Assembly (NCBI GenBank): GCA_019683665.1
Contig: JADGIB010000066.1
Coordinates: 1 to 13,627, forward strand
From: Solirubrobacteraceae bacterium
Lineage (GTDB): Bacteria; Actinomycetota; Thermoleophilia; Solirubrobacterales; Solirubrobacteraceae
Reading direction: 5' to 3'
DNA: 13,627 nt
Notes under the pieces: generated by a model
Seen by the model: only the letters and a program-made list of their open reading frames with translations
Database searches by the model: none
What the model was told of the DNA's origin: nothing
Position numbers and translations under genes: made by a program
Shown: in pieces, positions 8,667 to 13,627 of the stretch
How the letters are laid out: every line of letters begins with the position of its first letter
How positions within the stretch are numbered: the first letter of the stretch is position 1

Positions 8667-9391
8667 GGTCTCCTCCTCCTTTGAACCGGGTGCCACGGTG
8701 CTCCCGCCCGACGGTCCTCCCTCCGGCCCGTCGCGGGCGTCAACAAGCTTGTCAACAATCCGCCGGGCGTGTCGCCGATCGCGACCGGGATCTCGCCGCC
8801 GAGGCGGAACGGCGGGACCAGCTCGAGCCGGTCGCCGCTCCAGAAGCGGCCCGGGTCGTACCAGCTCGGCGGCCGGTCGGCGGGCAGCAGCCCCATGTGC
8901 TGGTAGGTCTGCGCGACGAGCTCGGCGCAGTACATCGTCTCCAGCGCCGCCCGCTGCGGGCGGCGGCGGACGCGGCCGCCCAGCCACCGGCGCAGCAGCC
9001 CCGGCGTCGTCGGGAACGGGCGGCCGTCGAGGCGCTGGACGACCTCCAGGAGCCGGTCCTCGTGCTCGCGCGCGAGCGGCCCCTCGAGCTGGCGCACCCA
9101 GGCGCGCTGGCCGTAGCGGTCGCGCCAGGTGCGCACGGCGTCGGCGAGGAGGTGCAGCTGCACCCCGCGCTGGTGGCGCCCGCTCCAGACGTCCGGCAGC
9201 GAGCGGCCCAGCTCCGCATGCCACAGCAGCGGCGGCAGGTCGTCGATCGCGACGGCCATGCCGACGTGGTTGACCGGCGCGTTGGTGACCGCGCGGATCG
9301 CGACGTCGGCCGGCGAGCGGCCGCGGAAGAGCCAGATGTCGCCCGTGGCGGCGGTGGCGACGGCGTCGTCGAGCGTCAGCGCGGTCGGCAT
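8633..9391 (-). CDS. Permuted papain-fold (YiiX/NlpC-P60-like) hydrolase, putative
   Basis: 252-aa protein resembling the circularly permuted NlpC/P60 superfamily (YaeF/YiiX, C92-type). The N-terminal TGDIWLFRG (16-24) leads to His42 in NHVGMAV. The putative nucleophile Cys155 follows in MYCAELVAQTYQHMGLL (153-169). This His-before-Cys order is the permuted arrangement. No signal peptide is visible, so it is probably cytoplasmic. Related proteins are thought to be amidases or thioesterases acting on peptides or lipids. The ATG at 9391 sits 10 bases after a TAGGGT -10 element, which suggests a leaderless message. Residues beyond about 207 look unlike the family (Arg/Pro-rich) and are encoded by DNA that also carries the operator repeats, ribosome binding site and first 34 bases of the MetE-like gene. 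The natural domain probably ends near residue 207. The enzyme activity is not established. Confidence 0.72.
   Translation of the reverse strand: MPTALTLDDAVATAATGDIWLFRGRSPADVAIRAVTNAPVNHVGMAVAIDDLPPLLWHAELGRSLPDVWSGRHQRGVQLHLLADAVRTWRDRYGQRAWVRQLEGPLAREHEDRLLEVVQRLDGRPFPTTPGLLRRWLGGRVRRRPQRAALETMYCAELVAQTYQHMGLLPADRPPSWYDPGRFWSGDRLELVPPFRLGGEIPVAIGDTPGGLLTSLLTPATGRREDRRAGAPWHPVQRRRRPWPFSRRTSAA
8667..8682 (-). promoter_or_regulatory. Ribosome binding site fixing the TTG start of the MetE-like gene
   Basis: The minus strand reads AAAGGAGGAGGAGACC and then TTG. AAGGAGG ends 8 bases before the TTG, an ideal distance. The same GGA-repeat design precedes the binding-protein gene at 6615-6630. Confidence 0.8.
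8739..8760. promoter_or_regulatory. Putative double GntR-family operator, sites 2 and 3
   Basis: GTCAACAA occurs at 8739-8746 and again at 8751-8758, one and a bit helical turns apart, separated by GCTT. The second copy lies in TTGTCAACAA (8749-8758), a palindrome apart from its two central bases, and continues TC exactly as at 6710-6719. On the minus strand both copies contain TTGAC, which could be -35 hexamers for the MetE-like gene. I see no convincing -10. The block is AT-rich compared with its surroundings, although it lies inside the 3' end of another reading frame. Confidence 0.5.
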
Positions 9392-9400
9392 CGGCGGGCG

Positions 9401-9407
9401 TACCCTA
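9401..9407. promoter_or_regulatory. Symmetric shared -10 element of a divergent promoter
   Basis: TACCCTA lies inside the palindrome-like GTACCCTAC (9400-9408). Read rightwards it gives TACCCT and read leftwards TAGGGT, both matching TAnnnT. The plus-strand ATG follows after 8 bases and the minus-strand ATG after 10 bases. Both genes could thus be transcribed from start codon to start codon without leaders. No Shine-Dalgarno sequence is visible for either gene, which supports this reading. Confidence 0.55.
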
Positions 9408-9414
9408 CGGCGCG

Positions 9415-9627
9415 ATGCGCGTCCCCTGGAAGCTCGTGGGCCTGGCCGGGGTGGCGGGCGTCGCCGCCACCGGCGTCGCCGTCGCCCGGCGCCGCCGCGC
9501 CCAGCGCGACGTCCCGCCCGACGAGCTGCGCGAGCGCCTTCACCGGCGGCTCGCGGAGGCGGGCGGGTCGCCCGCGTCGCCACCGTCGGCCGCCCCCCCG
9601 GCCGCCGCGCCGCCCGACGCCGCCTGA
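9415..9627 (+). CDS. Small single-pass membrane protein, hypothetical
   Basis: 70-aa protein I do not recognise. Residues 6-23 are a hydrophobic helix rich in Val/Ala/Gly, followed by the basic stop-transfer stretch RRRRAQR (25-31). A charged, probably helical segment follows (34-48), then a Pro/Ala/Ser tail. The layout predicts an N-terminal membrane anchor with the rest in the cytoplasm. The start is ATG, 8 bases after a TACCCT -10 element, with no ribosome binding site. The last 88 bases overlap, tail to tail, the end of the yihY-like gene. Only the low-complexity tail is affected. It might be a real small protein or a chance frame; the promoter and helix-plus-basic pattern favour a real one. 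Confidence 0.55.
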   Translation: MRVPWKLVGLAGVAGVAATGVAVARRRRAQRDVPPDELRERLHRRLAEAGGSPASPPSAAPPAAAPPDAA

Positions 9628-10583
9628 GCGTCGTCGCCGCCGGGCCGGTCGAACGCGACCGTGATGCGCTCCTGCGCGATGACCTCGCCGGCCTGCGCGA
9701 TCGCCGTCAGCGTCTCGCGGTCGGCCTCGATCGGCGGCCCGAACAGGCTGCGCGGCCACAGCCGGCGGCTGAGGACCGTGTTCACCTCGGCCGCGAGGAC
9801 GACGATCCGCGCGCCGAGGTAGAGCCAGGCGATGAGGCCGAGGACGGTGGCGAACGTGCCGTAGGTCGTCGTCGCGCCGGCGACGACGTGGCGCACGTAG
9901 ACGCCGCCGAGCGCCTGCAGCGCCGTCCAGCCGACCGCGGCGGCGACGACGCCCGGCCACAGCTCGCCGCTGCGCACGCTCGGGTGCAGCAGCAGCCGGA
10001 AGGCGGCGGCGAAGAGCAGGAGGTTCAGGGCCAGCGACGCGGCGACCCCGGCCGCCTGCGCCCCCACCCCGCCCAGGCCGCCGCCGGCCAGGCCCGAGGC
10101 GACCGTGCTCAGCACCTGGACGACGCCGAGGACGACGAGGACCGCGAGCCCGCGCAGGCGCGACATGACGACGTCCGGCCGCTCGCGGCGCGGCACCGCG
10201 TAGACCTGGTGCAGCGCGCGCTGGATCGCCAGCGTGACCCCGAGGCCGGCGAACAGGGTGCCGGCGGCGCCGACGACGAGCGCGACGCCGCTGCCGGTGA
10301 GCGTCTGCGTGCGGAGCTGGTCGCCGATGACCGGGATCTGCGCCAGCGTCGTGTCGAGGATCCGCTCGCGCAGCCCCGGGTCGTCGTCCAGGACGAAGCC
10401 GAGGACGGACGTGAAGACGAGCAGCAGCGGGAACAGCGAGACGAACGCGTAGTAGGCGATGAGCGCCGCGGCCGGGCCCGCCTCGTCGTCGCCGAACTTG
10501 CGCACGACCGCGATCGGGACCGCGAGCGCCGGGTGGCGCTGCTGGAATCGGTCGAAGGCCCGCAGGGGCCGCAGGAGGTCCAT
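9540..10583 (-). CDS. YihY/virulence factor BrkB family membrane protein
   Basis: 347-aa inner-membrane protein of the YihY/BrkB (UPF0761) family. Six hydrophobic segments are visible near 37-63, 98-121, 143-164, 176-199, 208-230 and 242-266. The family hallmark lies in YGTFATVLGLIAWLYLGARI (241-260), followed by AAEVN (264-268). The aromatic helix 1 segment AYYAFVSLFPLLL is also characteristic. Molecular function of the family is unproven. Despite the old RNase BN name, it is not a nuclease. Residues 319-347 are a Gly/Ala/Asp/Pro tail whose DNA overlaps the convergent small membrane protein gene by 88 bases. The ATG at 10583 has only a weak GGCGGG site. It is divergent from the Crp-like gene across 89 bases of G/C-rich sequence in which I see no clear promoter. 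Confidence 0.9.
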   Translation of the reverse strand: MDLLRPLRAFDRFQQRHPALAVPIAVVRKFGDDEAGPAAALIAYYAFVSLFPLLLVFTSVLGFVLDDDPGLRERILDTTLAQIPVIGDQLRTQTLTGSGVALVVGAAGTLFAGLGVTLAIQRALHQVYAVPRRERPDVVMSRLRGLAVLVVLGVVQVLSTVASGLAGGGLGGVGAQAAGVAASLALNLLLFAAAFRLLLHPSVRSGELWPGVVAAAVGWTALQALGGVYVRHVVAGATTTYGTFATVLGLIAWLYLGARIVVLAAEVNTVLSRRLWPRSLFGPPIEADRETLTAIAQAGEVIAQERITVAFDRPGGDDAQAASGGAAAGGAADGGDAGDPPASASRR

Positions 10584-10672
10584 CGCCCGCCAGGGTCGCG
10601 GGCGCGGCGGCGGAAGGCAAGGCGGGGGCGGCGGCGTGCGTTTCGGCCCCGGCCTGCGGGTAGGTCGTCGGC

Positions 10673-11482
10673 GTGTCCGCCGCCGTCTCGCTCTTCGAGG
10701 CCGACCCGGAGCTGCTGGCCGCGGTCCCGTCGCGCGACCGCGAGCTCGCCTGCCGCGGCGCGGTCGTCGCCGTGCAGCGGCTCCCGGTCGGGACCTGGGA
10801 CCCGGTGAGCGCCGGCGCGCCGGCCTGGGGCCTGCTCGTCCTCGAGGGGCTCCTCGCCCGCGACGTCGATCTCGGCGCCGCCGGGGCGGCCGAGCTCCTC
10901 GGCCCCGGCGACGTGCTCCTGCCCGGCGGCCCCGCCGCCGGCGACGCGCTCCCCGGCACCGTGCGCTGGAGCGTGCTCGAGCCGGGGCGGGCCGCGGTGC
11001 TCGACGACCGCATGGCGCCGATCGTCCAGCGCTGGCCGCTGGTGAGCGCGCTGCTGGCCCAGCGGGCGGCCCGCCGCGCCGACCGCCTCGCGCTCTCGCG
11101 CGCGGTCAGCCATCTCACGCGCGTCGACACGCGGGTGCTGGCGACGCTGTGGCAGCTCGCCGAGCGGTGGGGGCGCGTGACGCCGGGCGGGGTCGTCCTC
11201 TCCACCCCGCTGACGCATCGCACGATCGCCCGGCTCATCGGGGCGCGGCGGCCGTCGGTCACGAGCGCGACGACCGACCTGGCCCGGCGCGGCGTGCTCG
11301 AGCGCCGCGGCGACGGCGCCTGGGTCCTGTGCGGGCCGCCGCCGGAGGGCGTGGACGTCGCCGGCGCGGACCCGGGCGCGGCCGCGGGCGGGCCGGCGGC
11401 CCCGCGGCCGGGCGCGGACGACCCGCCGCCGGACCCGGACCCCGGCGACGGCGCGTTCGCGACCCGTCCGGCGCCGGCCTGA
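10673..11482 (+). CDS. Crp/Fnr-type transcriptional regulator with degenerate effector domain
   Basis: 269-aa protein. Residues about 5-120 have the spacing of a cNMP-binding beta-roll. They lack the phosphate-binding cassette (no GE-x-S...RSA), with GPGDVLLPGG at 77-86 in the equivalent place, so cyclic nucleotide binding is doubtful. A long dimerisation-like helix follows (125-148), then a Crp-type winged helix-turn-helix (150-219) with recognition region LTHRTIARLIGARRPSVTSA (180-199). No Fe-S cysteine cluster is present; the two Cys are isolated. The last 49 residues are an Ala/Pro/Asp tail. The GTG start at 10673 has no good ribosome binding site. A TAGGTC sequence 6 bases upstream hints at a leaderless message. 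It is divergent from yihY; its target genes are not evident. Confidence 0.75.
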   Translation: MSAAVSLFEADPELLAAVPSRDRELACRGAVVAVQRLPVGTWDPVSAGAPAWGLLVLEGLLARDVDLGAAGAAELLGPGDVLLPGGPAAGDALPGTVRWSVLEPGRAAVLDDRMAPIVQRWPLVSALLAQRAARRADRLALSRAVSHLTRVDTRVLATLWQLAERWGRVTPGGVVLSTPLTHRTIARLIGARRPSVTSATTDLARRGVLERRGDGAWVLCGPPPEGVDVAGADPGAAAGGPAAPRPGADDPPPDPDPGDGAFATRPAPA

Positions 11483-11500
11483 GCGGCAGGCGGCCCGGCA

Positions 11501-11519
11501 TCGTGTTAGGGTCACCTAA
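11501..11519 (+). promoter_or_regulatory. DtxR/IdeR-type iron box over the htaA-like gene promoter
   Basis: TTAGGGTCACCTAA (11506-11519) has inverted ends TTAGG/CCTAA. It matches 13 of 14 bases of the right part of the actinobacterial iron box consensus TTAGGTTAGGCTCACCTAA; over 19 bases the match is about 15. The bases TAGGGT (11507-11512) also form a TAnnnT -10 element. A bound iron repressor would therefore block polymerase. It lies 40-58 bases upstream of the start codon. The prediction is repression when iron is plentiful. Confidence 0.7.
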
Positions 11520-11543
11520 GTCAACCGCACACGAACCCGCCGA

Positions 11544-11549
11544 CAAGGA
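11544..11549 (+). promoter_or_regulatory. Ribosome binding site fixing the TTG start of the htaA-like gene
   Basis: AAGGAG ends 9 bases before TTG 11559. The first in-frame ATG is codon 55 and would delete the signal peptide, so the TTG is preferred. Confidence 0.75.
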
Positions 11550-11558
11550 GCAGACAGC

Positions 11559-12500
11559 TTGCCTTCCACGTCCCTTCTCCGCCGCGCCCGCTCGGCGCGG
11601 CTCGCGCTCTGCGCCACCGCCGTCGCGGCCGCCGCCGCCGGCACCGCGCCGGCCGCGCTCGCCGCTCCCGCCCAGGTCACCGGCGGCGACGTCGACTGGT
11701 CGCAGGTCAACGCGTACGCGATGGGCGGCGCCGCCCGCACCTGGCTCGGCTACGTGACGACCCTCGCCCAGGGCACGGCGGCCGCGACCGCGCCGGCCAC
11801 CGGGGCGGAGGTCACCCCGTCCAGCCCGAAGGGCGCCGAGGCCGTCTACACCTTCGCCTTCCCGGTCGAGGGCGGCAGCTACGACCGCGCCGCGCGCACG
11901 GGCACGATCCGGGCCAAGGGCACGGTGACGTTCACGTCGGCCCTGCACCGCTTCGCGATCACGGTCACCGACCCGGTCGTCACGCTCAGCGGCGCGACCG
12001 GCACGCTGGCGGCCAGCGGCCAGGGCGGCGCGAGCGGCCAGACCCCGTACTCGGCCGACCAGCCGCTGTTCACCCTCGACCTCTCGAACGCGACGGTCAC
12101 GACGGTCGGCCCCGGCACACAGCGGATCACCGGCATCGCCCCGGCCCTCGCGACCGCGAACACGGCGTTCCCGGCCAACTACCAGGTCGGCGCCGGCCCG
12201 GACCGCACGCCGAACACGTTCGGCACCTTCGAGGTGACGGTCAGCACCGCGATCGACGGCTCGATCCGCACCCAGCGCAAGCGCCGGGCCGTCGTCGTCA
12301 GCCCGGAGCTGCGCCTGCTGAAGGCCCGCGGGGCGCGCGTCTCGCTGTCGACCGCGTCGAGCCGCGCCCGGATCGCCCGCGGCACGATCAGCGGCCGGCG
12401 CCTGACGCTGACGCTGAAGAAGGGCCGCACGCTGAAGCCGGGCACCTACCGGATCTGGGGCGCGACGAACCCTCCGCTCACGATCGAGATCAGCCGCTGA
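11559..12500 (+). CDS. Secreted HtaA-domain protein, putative haem-binding
   Basis: 313-aa exported protein. Residues 1-36 are a signal peptide: Arg-rich start, hydrophobic 15-33, cleavage after ALA/A around 35-36. Residues about 46-210 form one HtaA (CR) domain, beginning VDWSQVNAYA. The conserved histidine region is TFTSALHRFAITVTDP, with His130. Tyr53 and Tyr208 are candidates for the other conserved haem-contacting positions. In Corynebacterium such domains bind haem at the surface and pass it to an ABC importer. Residues 240-313 are a basic, beta-rich module ending at the very C-terminus. I see no transmembrane helix or sortase signal, so the protein may be released or held by charge. 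An iron box and its own promoter lie just upstream. No haem-import ABC genes are adjacent. Domain assignment is good; haem binding is inferred from the family. Confidence 0.82.
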   Translation: MPSTSLLRRARSARLALCATAVAAAAAGTAPAALAAPAQVTGGDVDWSQVNAYAMGGAARTWLGYVTTLAQGTAAATAPATGAEVTPSSPKGAEAVYTFAFPVEGGSYDRAARTGTIRAKGTVTFTSALHRFAITVTDPVVTLSGATGTLAASGQGGASGQTPYSADQPLFTLDLSNATVTTVGPGTQRITGIAPALATANTAFPANYQVGAGPDRTPNTFGTFEVTVSTAIDGSIRTQRKRRAVVVSPELRLLKARGARVSLSTASSRARIARGTISGRRLTLTLKKGRTLKPGTYRIWGATNPPLTIEISR

Positions 12501-12505
12501 CGGGC

Positions 12506-12538
12506 CGGCCGGGCGGCGGGGCTCCCGCCGTCCGGCCG
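12506..12538. terminator. Bidirectional 15-bp terminator hairpin
   Basis: Bases 12506-12520 pair with 12524-12538 over 15 positions (one G-U) around loop GCT. It occupies most of the 42-base gap between the convergent htaA-like and lysR genes. No T-run follows on either strand. Confidence 0.65.
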
Positions 12539-12542
12539 CCGC

Positions 12543-13478
12543 TCAGCTGACGAGCTGCAGCGCGGCGCGCTCCCCGGCCCACTCGCGCCCGACCTCCTCG
12601 AGGATGTCGAGCATCGCGCCCGCGGCCGGGCCGCGCGTCGCGCCGCCCATCGTCGCGGCGACGACCCGCCGGTGCGGGGCGCAGCGCAGCTCGCGCACGA
12701 CGATGTCGTCGCGCGTGGAGACGAGCCCGAGGTCCGGGATCAGCGCGACGCCGACGCCGGCGGCGATGAAGCCCTGGATGGCCAGGTAGTCGTCGGACTG
12801 GAACGCCACCCGCGGCTCGAACCCGGCGGCCAGGCAGTGGCGCAGCGTGATCGCCGTGTCCGGGCACTGCCTGGCGCCGGTGCCGAGGATCCAGCTCTCG
12901 CCGGCGAGGTCCTCGAGGCGCAGCCGCGTCCGGCCCGCGAGCGGGTGGTCGCGCGGGAGCGCGACGAACATCGGGTCGTCGAGGAGGTGGCGCAGCTCGA
13001 GGTCGTCGTCCTCGATCGGCTGGAACGACGCGTCGACGGCGACGGCGACGTCGGCGTCGCCGGCCTTCAGCGCGGCGAGCGCGTCGGCCGGCTCCAGCGG
13101 CTGGAGCGTGAGCTCGACGCCGGGGTGGCGGTCGCGGAAGCGGGCGACGGCGATCGGCAGCAGCGACGCCCCCGCGCTCGGGAACGCGACGACCCGCAGC
13201 GTGCCGCCGCGCAGGCCGGCGATCGCCTCGAGGTCGCGCTCGGCGGCGGCGAGCCGGGCGATGATCGCGTCGGTGTGGCTCACGAGCGCGCGGCCCGCCT
13301 CGGTGAGCCGGACGCCGCGGGCGCTGCGCTCGACGAGCAGGGTGCCCGCCTCCCGCTCGAGCGCGGCGATCTGCTGCGAGACGGCCGACTGGGTGTAGGA
13401 GAGCGACTCGGCCGCGGCGGAGAACGAGCCCCTGAGGTGCACCTCGCGCAGGACGCGCAGGCGCTTGACGTCGAGCAT
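12543..13478 (-). CDS. LysR-family transcriptional regulator
   Basis: 311-aa regulator. Residues 3-62 form the LysR winged helix-turn-helix, including GSFSAAAESLSYTQSAVSQQ (17-36) and ERSARGVRLTEAGRAL (50-65). A linker helix leads to a periplasmic-binding-like effector domain (about 92-295) that senses a small inducer. Length is typical of the family. The ATG at 13478 lies 6 bases after a TAAGAT -10 element and has no ribosome binding site, so translation from a leaderless message is likely. A palindrome with T-N11-A spacing overlaps the start codon. This fits the usual LysR autoregulation and control of the divergent gene, which begins at 13587 and is cut off by the window. Effector and pathway are not readable from this fragment. 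Confidence 0.93.
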   Translation of the reverse strand: MLDVKRLRVLREVHLRGSFSAAAESLSYTQSAVSQQIAALEREAGTLLVERSARGVRLTEAGRALVSHTDAIIARLAAAERDLEAIAGLRGGTLRVVAFPSAGASLLPIAVARFRDRHPGVELTLQPLEPADALAALKAGDADVAVAVDASFQPIEDDDLELRHLLDDPMFVALPRDHPLAGRTRLRLEDLAGESWILGTGARQCPDTAITLRHCLAAGFEPRVAFQSDDYLAIQGFIAAGVGVALIPDLGLVSTRDDIVVRELRCAPHRRVVAATMGGATRGPAAGAMLDILEEVGREWAGERAALQLVS

Positions 13479-13491
13479 AAGGCGATCTTAT
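13477..13491. promoter_or_regulatory. T-N11-A palindrome (LysR-type box) over the lysR start
   Basis: ATAAG-GCGAT-CTTAT is a perfect 5-base inverted repeat with T13478 and A13490 exactly 11 bases apart, the classical LysR box spacing. It overlaps both the -10 element (plus 13485-13490) and the start codon. It is a good candidate for negative autoregulation. An overlapping inverted repeat GGCGAT/ATCGCC spans 13481-13495. Confidence 0.55.
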
Positions 13492-13513
13492 CGCCGAATG
13501 CGCAAAATGTCAT
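13485..13513 (-). promoter_or_regulatory. Leaderless promoter of the lysR gene
   Basis: On the minus strand ATGACA (plus 13508-13513; 5/6 to TTGACA) is followed after 17 bases by TAAGAT (plus 13485-13490; TAnnnT). The ATG begins 6 bases later, which places the transcription start at or next to the start codon. Confidence 0.55.
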
Positions 13514-13519
13514 TTGTGC
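13500..13519. promoter_or_regulatory. Inverted repeat in the lysR divergent region
   Basis: GCGCAAA (13500-13506) and TTTGTGC (13513-13519) are inverted with 6 of 7 positions matching. The site covers the predicted lysR -35 and lies 68 bases before the divergent start codon. It may be the activation site for the divergent gene. The stretch is clearly more AT-rich than its flanks. Confidence 0.4.
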
Positions 13520-13586
13520 TGATGCCGTCACGCTGGGACCCTGTGAAGCGTCTTCCAGGTGACCGAGAACGCCAAGGAGGTGCACC

Positions 13587-13627
13587 GTGGAAGCCCGCGC
13601 CCCTCACGCCCCGCCCCCGTCGATGAC
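13587..13627 (+). CDS. Start of a divergent gene, truncated by the window end
   Basis: A GTG at 13587 follows a perfect AAGGAGG (13574-13580) by 6 bases. The frame is open for the 13 codons visible (MEARAPHAPPPSM). The strong ribosome binding site and the position opposite lysR make a real gene likely. It is the probable target of the LysR protein. Too little is visible to name a product. Confidence 0.55.
   Translation, partial: MEARAPHAPPPSM

Noticed and set aside
8667..9224. 186-codon upstream extension of the MetE-like frame
   Set aside because: Ala/Pro/Arg-rich shadow of the papain-fold gene. The TTG at 8666 has an ideal ribosome binding site right before the conserved ATHVGS motif.

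Overview
The window is very GC-rich chromosomal DNA with strong G/C bias at third codon positions. It has GTG and TTG starts, AAGGAGG-type ribosome binding sites and TAnnnT -10 elements. A lipoprotein with an LAAC lipobox, a LivH-LivM fusion permease, an HtaA-domain protein behind an iron box and a YihY/BrkB protein all suggest a high-GC Gram-positive actinobacterium. A soil Thermoleophilia member (Solirubrobacterales/Conexibacter type) is my best guess, made from protein style and not from any search. I see no mobile element, RNA gene or CRISPR array, and no gene-free stretch reaches 300 bases.

Region 1 (about 1-6614, minus strand) is one transcription unit read right to left. It encodes a branched-chain-amino-acid-type (Liv/HAAT) solute-binding lipoprotein, a fused LivH-LivM permease, the LivG and LivF ATPases (both junctions are 4-base stop/start overlaps) and an NAD(P)-dependent aldehyde dehydrogenase. 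It ends in a perfect 15-bp hairpin at 37-70. Region 2 (6615-6769) is a divergent control region. It carries a candidate promoter, an operator-like site and a leader hairpin, and lies upstream of a plus-strand GntR/FCD regulator (6770-7438). Region 3 (7464-8666, minus) is a MetE-C-like, cobalamin-independent methionine-synthase-II-family protein with a full Cys/His/Glu zinc site. The octamer GTCAACAA occurs once over the -35 of the transporter operon and twice, 12 bases apart, upstream of the MetE-like gene. I therefore propose that the GntR protein controls both units as one module that imports a compound, transfers or cleaves an alkyl group, and oxidises an aldehyde.

Region 4 (8633-11482) is housekeeping or accessory in look. 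It holds a permuted papain-fold (YiiX/NlpC-P60-like) protein, a divergent 70-aa single-pass membrane protein sharing a symmetric promoter with it, a YihY/BrkB membrane protein and a degenerate Crp/Fnr-type regulator. Region 5 (11501-12500) is a secreted HtaA-domain, putatively haem-binding protein behind a DtxR/IdeR-type iron box. A 15-bp hairpin separates it from region 6, a LysR regulator (12543-13478). The LysR gene has an apparently leaderless promoter overlapped by a T-N11-A palindrome and is divergent from a gene cut off by the window end (starts 13587).
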